In this document: positions 37,742 to 50,500 of the stretch, in pieces
How positions within the stretch are numbered: the first letter of the stretch is position 1
How the letters are laid out: each line of letters starts with the position of its first letter
Assembly: GCA_019722365.1 (NCBI GenBank)
Contig: JADFUC010001898.1
Span: 496,001-560,000 of the forward strand
Reading direction: 5' to 3'
Length of the DNA stretch: 64,000 nt
DNA from: Lithospermum erythrorhizon
Lineage: Eukaryota > Streptophyta > Magnoliopsida > Boraginales > Boraginaceae
Made by a program: the position numbers and the translations under genes
The notes under the pieces: generated by a model
Database searches by the model: none
Seen by the model: only the letters and a program-made list of their open reading frames with translations
What the model was told of the DNA's origin: nothing

Positions 37742-40657
37742 ACGCATATTCGAGAATTATATCTCATCCTTAATACTCGCCCCCAAAAAAGAATTATTTT
37801 ATGCAAGCTACTCTAACAACAACAATATATAATAATAAATAATAATAATAATAATAATAGTATCCAAGCTTGTCACCGGTTCTCGTTTTAAGATATCATG
37901 TATAATGATGGTCTAAATTGTGCCACAGAGATAGTGAAAGTGGTGATTGATATGTATATATGCCCATTACAACCCGAAGTTTACCTTATACATCATAGCC
38001 ACACATGAATTGTTGCATGTTCCAATTGATTTTGTTGATGATTTCTTTTGTTATCACCTCGTGCTTGAACCTATTAAGGAAGTTTACAAGGTTTTGAGAT
38101 TTTTCGTGAATGTTACAAATATGAAGAATAGGGCCATCCAGATTTGCACCTTAGGAGGAGGTGTACATTGGAGCGGCTTGGATCCAATAATGCCAGAGCT
38201 AGAGCATCCTGATATTATACTAATACAAAGCACTTGTATTGAGTGGTGGAGTTTATAAGTCATTTTAGATAAAATATAATAATTGTCCTGATGTGAATTA
38301 AAATAAATGACCTATGAGATGAATTAGCAATATATATTTATACAAGTCACGAGTCCTACGGATATGGACCGCTAAGCCCAAGCGGATTGATGCTTTAGTT
38401 ATGTCTTCGATTTAATTATATTTGGTACATGTATACTTTATTTTATATACATGCATTGAACAAATATTTTCAAAATATATATGTCTTTCAAATAATGTGT
38501 ATTTTGAAGGGCGTATATACGAAAAAATTTACACAGTTTCGAGTTCCTTCAATTTAGTTTTATTTGGTATATGTGTACTCATATCTATCCTTTTTGTAGT
38601 TTTATGTAATTAATCACATTAATCTAACATAATAAAGTGCAGATCTACTAGATATTTATAATTCAAAACTATAACTAACATGTTTTAGAGTATTTTTCTA
38701 CTGAATTTTGTCTACCCAGTGTAAATATTTACTAGATATAAAATATGGAGATTTCAAATTACAATTTAATGTTTCTAAATCAGAAAACTAACATTACCTA
38801 TCAATTTAAAATTATCAACAATTGTAACCCTAATTTTGTTCATAACTATAATTCAGTACATATTATTATCTATTAAATTAGAAAATTAACATCCATTTTA
38901 AAGTTTACAACAACTGTAATCATCAATTTTGTACAATCTTTCAATTTCAAAAACCTAAACTCATTCCAACTTTTGAATACATTATATAAGTAATATACAC
39001 AATTTTACATAGAAATATACTTTTTCATAATTTTTTGTTTACAAAATCATTAATTCAGCAAAAATTCTCAATAAAAATTTTGAAATTAATAATTTTTATT
39101 TTTATCCTTTTAAAACCTTGAAATTTGGTGATATCCTTGATTACGATTTTTTTTTTTGCAAATTTTTTGCTTGAGTTATGAAGTGTAGAGCTGCGGAAAG
39201 TGTCTAGTGTGAGATTTAGAGAGATCGAGAGTTAATCAGAGAAAAATTGAGAGTGAGAATAGAGAGAAAGTGTGATAGAATGAATGTGTGTGTTTTAGTG
39301 TGTGTAAATATAATTGGTGTAAATTTTTTGTCTGATTTTTTATTTAATTAATATGAGATATCTTTGATGAGTTGGCTTGTATTTGGTATCGGTTTATGCC
39401 AATATAGGTACCACTTTCCCAAATACTAGTTATATTTGTAGTGAGTATAAATGGAGTGGGTGGGATTATATGAACTCGGTCATTCAATATTAATACCATA
39501 TGTGTATCAGTGTAACGTTCATTTTTATAAATTAATTTTAAACAAAATAAATAAATTATGTATCATAATCATAATCAAAATGTAACATATAAGGTTATTT
39601 AAAATGTACTCCGTATCTGATAATCCGAACTAAAAAGCAAAGTCGGATGAGTGAGTGGATCTAGTTAGCCATTTTTTATGCATTCCATGTTGCCATCATG
39701 TGTATGGAAGCTCCTTGAAACAGGCAAAACAAAGCATCATGTGCTTCTCCAATCAGACTCCACAGACCACATTCATCAACCACTACACCTCTCAACTTTA
39801 ACTACACATTGGCTACAAAAACTGCCGTATGTGATCCGACAAATATGCTAATTATGTCCACTCTCAGATTTGTGAGTACACAAAAATAAGACAGTCCCTA
39901 GAGAAACTTGTTCATGTGAATAGATAAATTATGATTAAATACAAAATTCGTTTATTTGACATTATTAGAATGTCGCATGAAAATGATGATTTGTGCAAAA
40001 TAATTTTGAAACTTCAAGTTTTATTATTGCATCCATCACGAACCATGGAGAATTAATTCTGGTTTTTAAAACTCCTGAAAATTGCTTATATTCAATTAAA
40101 CCAAAATGACATGAATTGAGTCATGAAGAAGTGTGTGACGTAATATCGTATCGTCATTGAGCAATGTTATTTTCACAAAGTTCCTCTTTCTACTTCCATA
40201 ATTGCTTAGACCTCCTCACACACATTTTTTTAAGTTATATTCTCGCTTAGGTTAAAGCCATTTCCGAATGATAAAGTAATGAGAGTGATAAATGTCATCC
40301 AGCATGTCTCTTAGAAATACGGTGTGGGTTCGAGTACGCGAAGCGAGGAATCTTGTATTGAAGTGGTTTAAAGAAAGCATAGATCCCTTGACCAATAGAG
40401 CGTTAAAGCGATTAAAAAGTGAGATCACCAGAGCGAGAACCAGTCGGTGGTAGTGTGAGGTTTTCAAACTTTTATTTAAAGTTATTTTCTCTAAGCTCCT
40501 TTTCAAATGGATACCCCCCACTTTCCCGTAAATTTCCATACACAAACACAAAGTAATATTTTACTACAAAAAGTGTCCATTTCCCAAAAAGATAGTCCTA
40601 TAATATACAGACACAAACTGAAAGGATCTGTTTGGTTAGAGTTGGTAGATCAAATAG
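37742..40657. other. Intergenic spacer upstream of the Ca2+-ATPase gene
   Basis: A (TAA)n run lies at 37830-37860. A 103-codon open stretch at 37947-38258 (plus) contains a protein-like piece (GGGVHWSGLDPIMPELEHPD) that I do not recognise; no splice-linked partner was found. The last few hundred bases before 40658 are presumably promoter and 5' UTR. Confidence 0.4.
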
Positions 40658-43600
40658 ATGGATAGCTATTTGGAGAAGAATTTTGGGGAAGTGAAAGCGA
40701 AGAATTCATCAGAAGAAGCATTGAGGAGATGGAGGAAGCTTGTGGGAATAGTTAAGAATCCTAAGCGTCGTTTTAGGTTCACTGCTAATTTATCTAAACG
40801 CTCTGAAGTTCGTGCGATTCAGCGATCCAATCAGGTCAAACGTTATTACAAAATATTTATGTTTATGTTTATGTTTGTTGAGTTTTGTTCTACTTTTTCG
40901 TTGACTTTTAGTCTCTCCTTCTAGATGTTTTTCATTGTTTGACTTGGTTTTCAGTATTTAAGGCCAAGTTAAGTGAATCGAAATTTGGGATTATGATAAT
41001 CTAAGTTAATCTATTTTATTTCTTTGCTAAATATGATCATTACAACAACATCATTTGTCTAAATATATATATTACATTTGACAATAGATAATTGGTAAAA
41101 AGCTAATGTTGCTCGATGTTATAATTCAATTGTATGTGTATATTTGGAGAATATAGATCGATTTAGAATGTTCATGTGAATAGCATTGTTTCTATCTTAA
41201 TTTCTTTACTACTTTCATTTTGGACAAAACTAGGGTGTGTGTATATTCAACATCATTTTGTTCTGCTTTTTGAATGAAGTTTCCTTTTCCTCTAACTTTG
41301 TAGGAGAAGCTTAGAGTAGCATTGTTAGTTTCCAAAGCGGCTCTCGGGTTCATCCAAGGTACGAGTCATATATTGTCTTGAATATCACTCTGGAAGTTGG
41401 AGCTCTACAGTTGCCTTGATTGTTTCTTTATGTTAAACTGTAACTGCAGGCATAGCATATAGTGTGCCAGAGGAAGTTAAGGCTGCAGGGTTTGATATAG
41501 ATGCTGATGAGTTAGGATCCATTGTTGAAAACCATAATGTGAAAAAATTAAAAGGTCATGGTGGGGTTGAGGGCATTGCCAATAAGCTCTCAACATCTGT
41601 TACAACAGGAATATCTACGTCTGATGATTTACTTATCCGAAGAAAAGATATTTATGGAATCAACAAATTTACTGAAACCCCTCCCAGGGGATTCTGGATT
41701 TTTGTATGGGAAGCTCTTCAAGACACAACCCTCATGATACTTGGGGTGTGTGCACTTGTTTCCTTAATTGTTGGAATAGCAACTGAAGGATGGCCTAAGG
41801 GCGCCCATGATGGTCTTGGAATAGTGGCAAGTATCCTACTGGTAGTATTTGTCACTGCCACAAGCGACTACAAACAATCTTTACAATTTAGGGATTTAGA
41901 TAAGGAAAAGAAAAAGATCACTGTTCAAGTAACTCGAGATGGCTACAGGCAGAAAATATCAATATACGATTTACTTGCTGGTGATGTAGTTCATCTCTCT
42001 ATTGGGGATCAGGTTCCGGCAGATGGAGTATTTATCTCAGGATACTCTCTTTTAATTAATGAATCTAGTCTAACTGGCGAGAGCGAACCAGTAAATGTGT
42101 CTACTGAAAACCCGTTCCTTTCTTCTGGAACTAAGGTCCAAGATGGTTCAGGAAAAATGCTAATTACTTCCGTGGGGATGAGAACCCAATGGGGTAAATT
42201 GATGGCTACTCTCAGTGAAGGAGGAGATGATGAAACTCCTTTGCAGGTTAAACTTAATGGAGTGGCGACAATCATAGGCAAAATTGGTCTCTTTTTTGCT
42301 GTTATTACTTTCGCTGTTCTTGTACAAGGAATGTTTACCCACAAAATGAAAGAAGGATCTTGGAGCTTGTCAGGAGATGATGCCGTCGAGATACTGGAGT
42401 ACTTTGCGATTGCAGTAACTATAGTTGTGGTTGCTGTTCCTGAAGGGCTTCCTTTAGCTGTAACATTAAGCCTGGCATTTGCCATGAAGAAAATGATGAA
42501 CGATAAGGCACTTGTGCGGCATCTAGCTGCTTGTGAGACTATGGGATCTGCTACTACAATATGCAGTGACAAAACTGGTACATTGACTACTAATCACATG
42601 ACTGTCGTAAAAACATGCGTGGCTGAGAAAATCCAAGATGTCGGTGATTCTGTTTCTAGCCCTATCTCAGACATTCCTGATTTTTCCGTTAGATTGCTTC
42701 TTGAATCCATATTTAACAATACTGCGGGAGATGTAGTGAAGAACAAGGATGGCAAAGTTGAAATATTGGGATCACCCACTGAGGCAGCACTCCTGGAATT
42801 CGGTATCAAGTTAGGGGGTGATTACCATGCCCAAAGACAAGCGTCAGATGTCACAAAAGTCGAGCCATTTAATTCTGCAAAAAAGAGAATGGGGGTAGTC
42901 ATAGAGCTCCCTGGAGGAAGTTTTAGAGCACACTGCAAAGGTGCCTCTGAGATAATTTTGGCTGCATGTGACAAATTTATAGACTCCAATGGTCAAGTTG
43001 TTCCCTTAGATGAAACATCCGTTAATTACTTGAGCAATACCATCGAACTATTTGCTTGTGAAGCTCTTCGAACTCTGTGCCTTGCTTACAAGGAAATCGA
43101 AGGAGAGTTTTCTGGTGCAAGTGCTATTCCATCAGAAGGCTATACTTGTATAGGGATTATAGGCATTAAGGATCCTGTGCGACCAGGTGTGAAGGAATCT
43201 GTAGCAATTTGCAGATCAGCTGGAATTACTGTGAGGATGGTTACAGGAGATAACATCAACACCGCTAAGGCAATTGCAAGGGAGTGCGGAATCTTGACTG
43301 ATGATGGCATAGCTATTGAAGGGCCTGAATTTCGTGAGAAGAATGAGAAGGAGTTGTATGAAATTATTCCAAAATTACAGGTTTCTTTATTGTCTTCGAA
43401 ATTTTAGATGTATTAATATTCGTCTTTTACAGTACCTCAAGAAAAAATCTGGAGTCGCTTAATGTGGATTTTCCTGAATGTTAGTGCATGCAATGTGAAA
43501 TTATTCTTCTGTCCCTTTTTGTAATGTCTATATCCCAAATTTTAGAATCAGCCAAAATCTTTTGCAACTCTGTTTTGACTTCGGAAGGTAACATCCATGT

Positions 43601-45274
43601 TCCAAATAACTGTATGCTCCTCTCATCGCTGTTGGTTGCATGTCAATATTAATGCTCAGCTACTGAAGTAACATATTTTTACTGTGAAATGTTTCCATTT
43701 GCAGGTCATGGCTCGCTCATCACCACTCGATAAGCATACCCTGGTTAGACACTTGCGCACAACATTTCAAGAAGTTGTTGCAGTCACAGGAGATGGTACT
43801 AATGATGCGCCTGCACTTCATGAAGCAGATATTGGGCTAGCAATGGGAATTTCTGGAACTGAGGTCTTATCTGAATAACACAACATTTTTTCAAATATAT
43901 TTCATCACTGTACCACTAATTCCATGACTGTTGGCCCTGAATATTATCATTACTTTCAGAATTATGAACCTGACTGTTGAAAAGTGATTTAATTAGTTAC
44001 TGTTAGGTTGTATAAAGTATCGAAATGCTCTTCTTCATTCATTTTCTGAATCGAAACATATTTCTCAAGTTTGAAGTTATTACCTAAGTTTGATTTGCTA
44101 CAAATAAGTATTGCCCCTACCTGTTTGACAATGATGTTCATTATTTATGACTCCACTGGACATGTCCATTGCAAATGTATAATATATAGGGTCAAAATAG
44201 TATATTATTTTACTGATGGGTTCCATAATTGATAGGTGGCAAAAGAGAGTGCCGATGTCATCATCCTAGATGACAATTTCTCAACCATTGTGACTGTTGC
44301 CAAATGGGGGCGTTCTGTTTATGTGAACATCCAAAAGTTTGTCCAGTTCCAGTTGACTGTAAATGTAGTGGCATTGATTGTAAACTTTAGTTCAGCCTGT
44401 TTAACAGGTACACACACAAGTTCATGTAGCTATGAAATGCATCATCATTTTCCAAACTTACCAATTTTCTAAATCGCATGTAACTATTGTTCTTTCTTCT
44501 CACATTTTCATCACGTTTCCAGGAAGTGCTCCATTAACAGCTGTTCAGCTTTTGTGGGTTAACATGATCATGGATACTCTAGGAGCGCTAGCGCTAGCTA
44601 CCGAACCTCCTAATGATGACTTGATGAAGCGAGCACCTGTTGGCAGAAAGGGAAATTTCATCAGCAATGTGATGTGGAGGAATATTTTTGGTCAATCTCT
44701 ATATCAGTTTATTGTCATTTGGTACTTGCAAACATCAGGGAAAGAAGTCTTTCAACTTAGTGGTTCTGACTCGGACATAATTCTCAATACCCTCATTTTC
44801 AATTCATTCGTATTCTGTCAGGTAAACCTTTTCAACCAGTTAATTATTGTATAAAACATAATTATTGTATAAAACATAGTTTGCTGCCTCATCACGGTCT
44901 TCGTTGTTTCCTATTTCACTTAGTTGAATAGTCATATTATAATCATACTACTTCCAACTTCAGGTACAAAACATGTTCCTTTTGTTTTTACCAAAGTTTT
45001 CATCAGTATAATATTTACATTGTAGGTTTTCAATGAAATAAGCTCGAGGGAGATGGAAAAGATAGATGTTATCACAGGAATTTTGAAGAACAACGTATTT
45101 GTGGCAGTAATTAGTTGTACGGTCGTCTTCCAGTTTATTATCGTGCAGTTCATGGGTGCTTTCGCCAACACTTTCCCTCTTACCTGGCAGCAATGGTTTG
45201 CATGTATTGCCTTCGGATTCCTTAGCATGCCAATTGCTGCTATTGTAAAGATGATTCATGTAGGATCAAGTTGA
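40658..45274 (+). CDS. Autoinhibited P2B Ca2+-ATPase, ACA1/ACA2/ACA7 type
   Basis: Calmodulin-regulated pump exporting Ca2+ from the cytosol. Exons 40658-40834, 41304-41358, 41450-43380, 43705-43863, 44236-44407, 44523-44821 and 45026-45274 join in phase to 1013 aa, the usual length. The N-terminal calmodulin-binding autoinhibitory region is visible ([20 protein letters not shown]). All P-type hallmarks are present: LTGES in the actuator domain, [16 protein letters not shown] in M4, the phosphorylated Asp at about residue 451 in [17 protein letters not shown] in the nucleotide domain, and [20 protein letters not shown] at the hinge. M6 carries [20 protein letters not shown]. The N-terminus ([20 protein letters not shown]) places it with ACA1/2/7 rather than ACA4/11 or ACA8/10. 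Known members sit in ER or plasma membrane; which applies here cannot be read from the sequence. No defect seen. Confidence 0.95.
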
Positions 45275-47261
45275 TGCCCAACAAAGAGGAGAACAGGAGA
45301 TTATCAAGCCTATCTACTGATGACCTAGAAGTACCTTGTAACATTCAGGTATCTATCAATACATAGTTCAAGCATAGTTATGATGACAACAATTATACGG
45401 ATGATGGTAAGCTCCTCGGATGATGGTATGCCCCTCGCGAAGATGGCTTCTTTTGCAAGTGTTTTCACGCCATTGTTGAATTTGTTTTGGAACAGGAGGA
45501 TCGTAGAACCTCGAGTTCCACCTCAAACTTTCATGGAAGATTGCTTTTAGATTGCTTCCCCTACCATTCTGATGTGTTTGGGTAATTGATTATGGGCTGT
45601 GATGATATTCAAATTGTTTCTATTCTTTACATTGTGATGATCCTGGTGGGTTTTTTTGATAAACTGGATTCGATGGGCATATTTGAGTAATTAGTTTGTT
45701 GTATTCAACTTAATATAAAATTTTGGTTTTAAAAATCAAAGATGCTTTAAACATGGTATTAGTTTGTTACTTTGTTAGCATCACTATTATTTTATCAATT
45801 CATCGAACTCACATCCAGGCAAAGTAGAAATAGCTTTGGGATGATCACAAAATAAATAAACATACCATGTAAACAAATAAACATACCATGTAACATAAAA
45901 TCTTGTGAGTTGTTAATTGCATTTTTCGTTTATCCCATTCTTTTTTACTCTTGATTATATGCTATACTCAGTGTTTGTTTGACATTTTTTTTAAATTAGC
46001 GACAAAAAGTAGGATTATATAATATATGAGTATATAGTATTATAAATTATGAATACACAACAGTTAGAATAAGTGTTACAAAGAAAGTTGAATATATATT
46101 ATGTTTCCAATGAAAATAGAATTCAAGACCTCCTTGTGGAAGGTTGGGTCAGATGTTATGAAGCTATTGAGCCATCGACGTATTTGTTTGACAATTTATG
46201 TTACACTTCTATTTAAAATCGTGACCACTTGTCTCGTGTTTGTTAGTAAATTAATTAAACAATTTAAAAGATATCACTTGTCATGATCATACACAAGTAT
46301 AACATAACACACAAAGTATAATAAACAATATCCGAACATATTATTTTTCCTTTCAACAAATATAAAGATAGGTTAAAAACGAAGACGAATGATTTTGAAC
46401 ATCAATCACTTTTGCATATCTTACAACAAAAATATATTATCTTCTTAACAATTTAAATTAACAAAAGTAATCGATCGTGAACCGTTATTCTATGACCGAT
46501 TCAACTAGAATTATCTTTTATGAAAATAGTAAAATTTAATTAAAGTATTTCTTAAATATATACTCCCTCCAATCTATTTTAATTGTGGTTTGACATTTTG
46601 AAAATCAACTTCAACATCAATTATTAATTATTTTTATTTTAAAAATATAAAATTTATATATTCGGATTCGCCATTTAAAATATTTTCATAATATTATTTT
46701 AATTTTAATAATATAATTAAAAAAAGAATTTAAAGATTAAAAAATTTCTCGATGAATACTTTATATTACACAATCAAACAATGATTTATTATGTACTCCT
46801 TTTCCGTGTTTGATTCTAGTTAGTTTCTAGGTTCATTACAACCCACGCAGTCCACACACGGACACACCGACCTCGAATATTCCGGACCATGCAAAATAAG
46901 ATAATTTCCGATCCTTTTATTTATATACAAAAAAAGCTAAACCAAAAGTTACACTTACACAAAGTTATATTTCCTTTGTTTTTTATATGTCCTTTTAAAC
47001 AAAAAAAATATATTTCAAAATAATTATCATTTTTTTAATAAATTGTATCTTTACATTTTAAATGTAATTTTTTGACTAATTTTATCTGTATAATTACTAA
47101 CCAATCAAATTTATAGTATTAATTAATCGTCCTTCTACATTTCTAATATAATTTCCGACTATTTTTTATTTTCATAAACTATCTACAAATAGCTAAAAGG
47201 ACAACTAAAAAAACGATACGAACAATAATTTGATAAATAGTCTCCTCCGCCGCCATGAATC
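45275..47261. other. Intergenic: Ca2+-ATPase 3' UTR and AT-rich spacer
   Basis: The first 400 bases are probably 3' UTR. A single Stowaway-type end (ACTCCCTCCAATCTATTTTA) lies at 46561, but I found no matching inverted right end. No gene seen. Confidence 0.45.
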
Positions 47262-47268
47262 TATAAAT
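47262..47268 (+). promoter_or_regulatory. TATA box of the IFRD-family gene
   Basis: TATAAAT within CTATAAATACGACC, followed by a CT-rich leader (CCCCCCTCTTTTCCCTCTTC) typical of plant 5' UTRs. The start codon is at 47590, giving a leader of roughly 290 bases. Confidence 0.6.
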
Positions 47269-47589
47269 ACGACCCTCTTCTGCATCCCCCCTCTTTTCCC
47301 TCTTCAGACAAGCTCCCATATTATTACCTCGATATTCTCTTTCCACCTTAATCTCCCCAAAAAAATAATTAAAATTTTCATGGATATTTCACCATTAAAT
47401 TCAACAAATACATCGTTTAATTCACCTGATTTTCTTAGACTAGCACCAATTTCTCAATTTCATTACTTTAATTTTATTTCTTCAATTTCATCAATTTTCC
47501 AATTTAATATTTGTAGTCAAGTTGGTTTTTGCTTCTGACGTTTTTGTCGTTTAGCTGTCGCCGCCGCCTTCGTCTCCACAATCCCCACC

Positions 47590-50500
47590 ATGGGTCGACG
47601 TAAGTAGTAATTAATTGGGTTGTTTTTCTATCTTTGTCCCAAAAAGATTGTCCACTTTGATTTTTAATTTTCAAGGTTAATAAATTTGTGTGGTATTAAT
47701 TTATGCATAATTTGATTTGAATTAGGATTATATATATTTTTAATAAAATACTACATATAATTTAATTTAACTTGGAGATATTGTTCATAAAAAATCATTC
47801 TTGTGATTTGAAACTATGATTTATAGTTGAACTTTGTGTTTATATCGAAAAATTAATAAATTTAGATTATGTTATGCTGCACATTTGTGTGTTACTATGT
47901 TGACTGTTAATAACAAAATATTTAGATAAGATTGGTTTAGTAGTTAACTTGAAATCGAGGTTGTATTATACTAGATGTACTTGAATAAGTATTTGAGTTC
48001 AAGCATTAAAATCGAAACTAGACGATGTTTTTTGAATGGAAGGAGTACTTGAATTTTATTGCAAAGATTGTTGAATTAATTATGAGATTGTGGTTTATTT
48101 TGGTGAATTAATTAGCTGTTTTGTGGGGGGTTGATATTTGCAGGGAGTTCACAGAAGAAGAATGCGGCGATGCTTGATAACGATGATACGGATAGTATGA
48201 GCTCGTCGTCGTCTTTGCGTTCTGATAATAATAAGATGGTTTCTGTTACTGAGGAAGTTCTAGTAGATAAGGATGCTTTGCTTGATCAATGTTTGGATAA
48301 TCTTTATGAGAAAAGGTTGGACTTTTTGAACATTGTATTTGATGTTTTGTTTCTAGCATAGTCTTAATAAATCATCATATATGATTCTAGATTTTGTTCT
48401 ACTGAAGCTAGTTTTGGTGAACCGAAGGGTATAGTCAATTTTACTTCTTGTGCTCTGAACCGCTTTAGACATTTGATAGCATTTGATTGATTTGTTATAT
48501 CTGGATGAATGTGGATCAGTTTACTGATTTGGCTAATCATAGTTCATTAGGAATCATCATGTGTGACATTAAATAGAGGTCAAATAGCTTTTGTTAATTG
48601 CTCTCCCAAGCAAGCCAAGGATTTTCCAATATGGGTAAATGTAGATAAACCAAACCAAACCAAGTCTTGTCCCGCTAAGTGGGGCCGGCTTGATAATTAA
48701 TGTAAATGTAGATGCAAATTGATTTTTTGTCATTCTAAACTTAATAATTAATGTTAACTTGCTGTTCCTTGGTATGCAAGATAGAAGAGAAGTGTAGATA
48801 GAAGTTTTCTATTTGACTTTCTTAGGTGTGACATGTTGCTTCCCCTGATTGGGGGTAATTGAGGCCAGTTTGTAGCTAGCATAAGAATTGGAGCATATTT
48901 TGGAATTTCATTTATAATATTGCTGTCCATGATGTAGAGGAAGTGTTATGCAATTTGTATTGTTTTGTTTTCTTTTTATGTGGAATGCTAATGATGAATG
49001 GCATGTCGTGATGTGTATGTATTTAGAGGCTCGACAAGGGAGGCGGCGTTGGCTTCACTTATTGAAGCGTTTAATAGCAACATACATCATGAGTTTGTTG
49101 AAAAGAAGTAAGAACTCTACCTTTTTTATTTGATTCTTATTTATATCTGTCTTGACTTCCTTTGCAGTTGATGTTCTTACTGTATGTGGAGTGGAATTAG
49201 TTTATTTTAAATTTTACTTGACTGGCCTTGAACGACTCAAAAGGAATTTCAATTCCTTTGCAGCTGATGATTCTTGTTGTACAGTGGAATTAGTTCTATT
49301 TTAAACTTGACTTGACCCTGTCAAGTAGGACTAAGTTGGTTTAGAAATGGCTAGATTAAGCTTTTAGAATAATATTTACATTTATTATACGAGTTGCAGT
49401 GGATGAAGGGAATCAATTAACACTCTCCTTGGTTCATTTTTTTTTTATCTACTTTTCTGTATTAGTAAAGAATCTATTGGGTTTAAAATGATGATATTAA
49501 AAACAGATCGCAAAAATCAGACCTTGAGAGGAGTAAGATACAACCATGTCTTTTTGGTTGTTGAAAAAATTGGCTAGATGAAGCTTCAAAATGAAATTAT
49601 CATGTTGTGATAAGTTTGAAGTTCAGAATGTTGGAAAATGGATAGCAAAAATGAGATCTTTGGAGGAATAAGATAGAACATACTTTTCTTTGCTAAATAA
49701 ATAAGAAGATATGACATGTGTATACGTTCATGTAGTTTGACACGTTTATTTTAGTTGAGAATTCGAGTTATGATGGGACATATTAGTATAGCATACTCTT
49801 CATGGTATTGGTTACTTTGAGATAAACTAACCACCTTTTAATTTAGGAAATGGTATGAAGGTACTAAAATGCTTCTATTTTAGAGGGGTCTAATTCACTG
49901 ACTTGCAAATGATCCGGCGTTTTATTTGTTGTCGTGGCCACTTTAATTTCCTTACGTGATTCTTTTGACACGATGTAATATGTCAAAAAACTCTAGAAAG
50001 GCTATTATGGAATGGAAAATAGACTAGTGGTACTTTCTTGAACTTTTGAGTTACCATGGTTTTATCTGATTCTTAGGTTCGCTACACTGCTACATCAGTG
50101 TTTGAATTCCATCAAGAAAGGTTCATCCAAGGAGATAGCCTTGGCATCACATATGATTGGTAACCATTTATGATCATGCTTTAATTTAATTCATGTTAAG
50201 ATCAATGTGAAACATGAAATAATCTTACGCCATCCTCTCCTCCACAGGACTTTTGGCCCTGACTGCCGGTCCTGGAGAGAAAGCTCAAGAAATACTGGAA
50301 GAATCAGTCACACCTATATCCGACGCTCTCAAAACACGCTTAGAAACATCCAAAGTTTTAGCGGTATGTTGAAACAAACTGATGAAGGATGGAAATCAAT
50401 AGTTTGTTTACTGGCAACTGTGCTTACATTTATACCCTGCATTGATGTGTTCCAGTTACTGGAGTGCTTGGCAGTTATTACCTTTGTTGGGGGTGAAGAG

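Noticed and set aside
42009..42572. 187-aa minus-strand ORF inside the Ca2+-ATPase large exon
   Set aside because: Exact antisense of the conserved ATPase coding sequence; a shadow ORF.
46561..46800. Complete Stowaway MITE
   Set aside because: Only the left CTCCCTCC end is recognisable; the expected inverted right end is missing.
47230..47538. 102-aa ORF before the IFRD gene
   Set aside because: It begins upstream of the TATA box and runs through the CT-rich leader; most likely promoter and 5' UTR.
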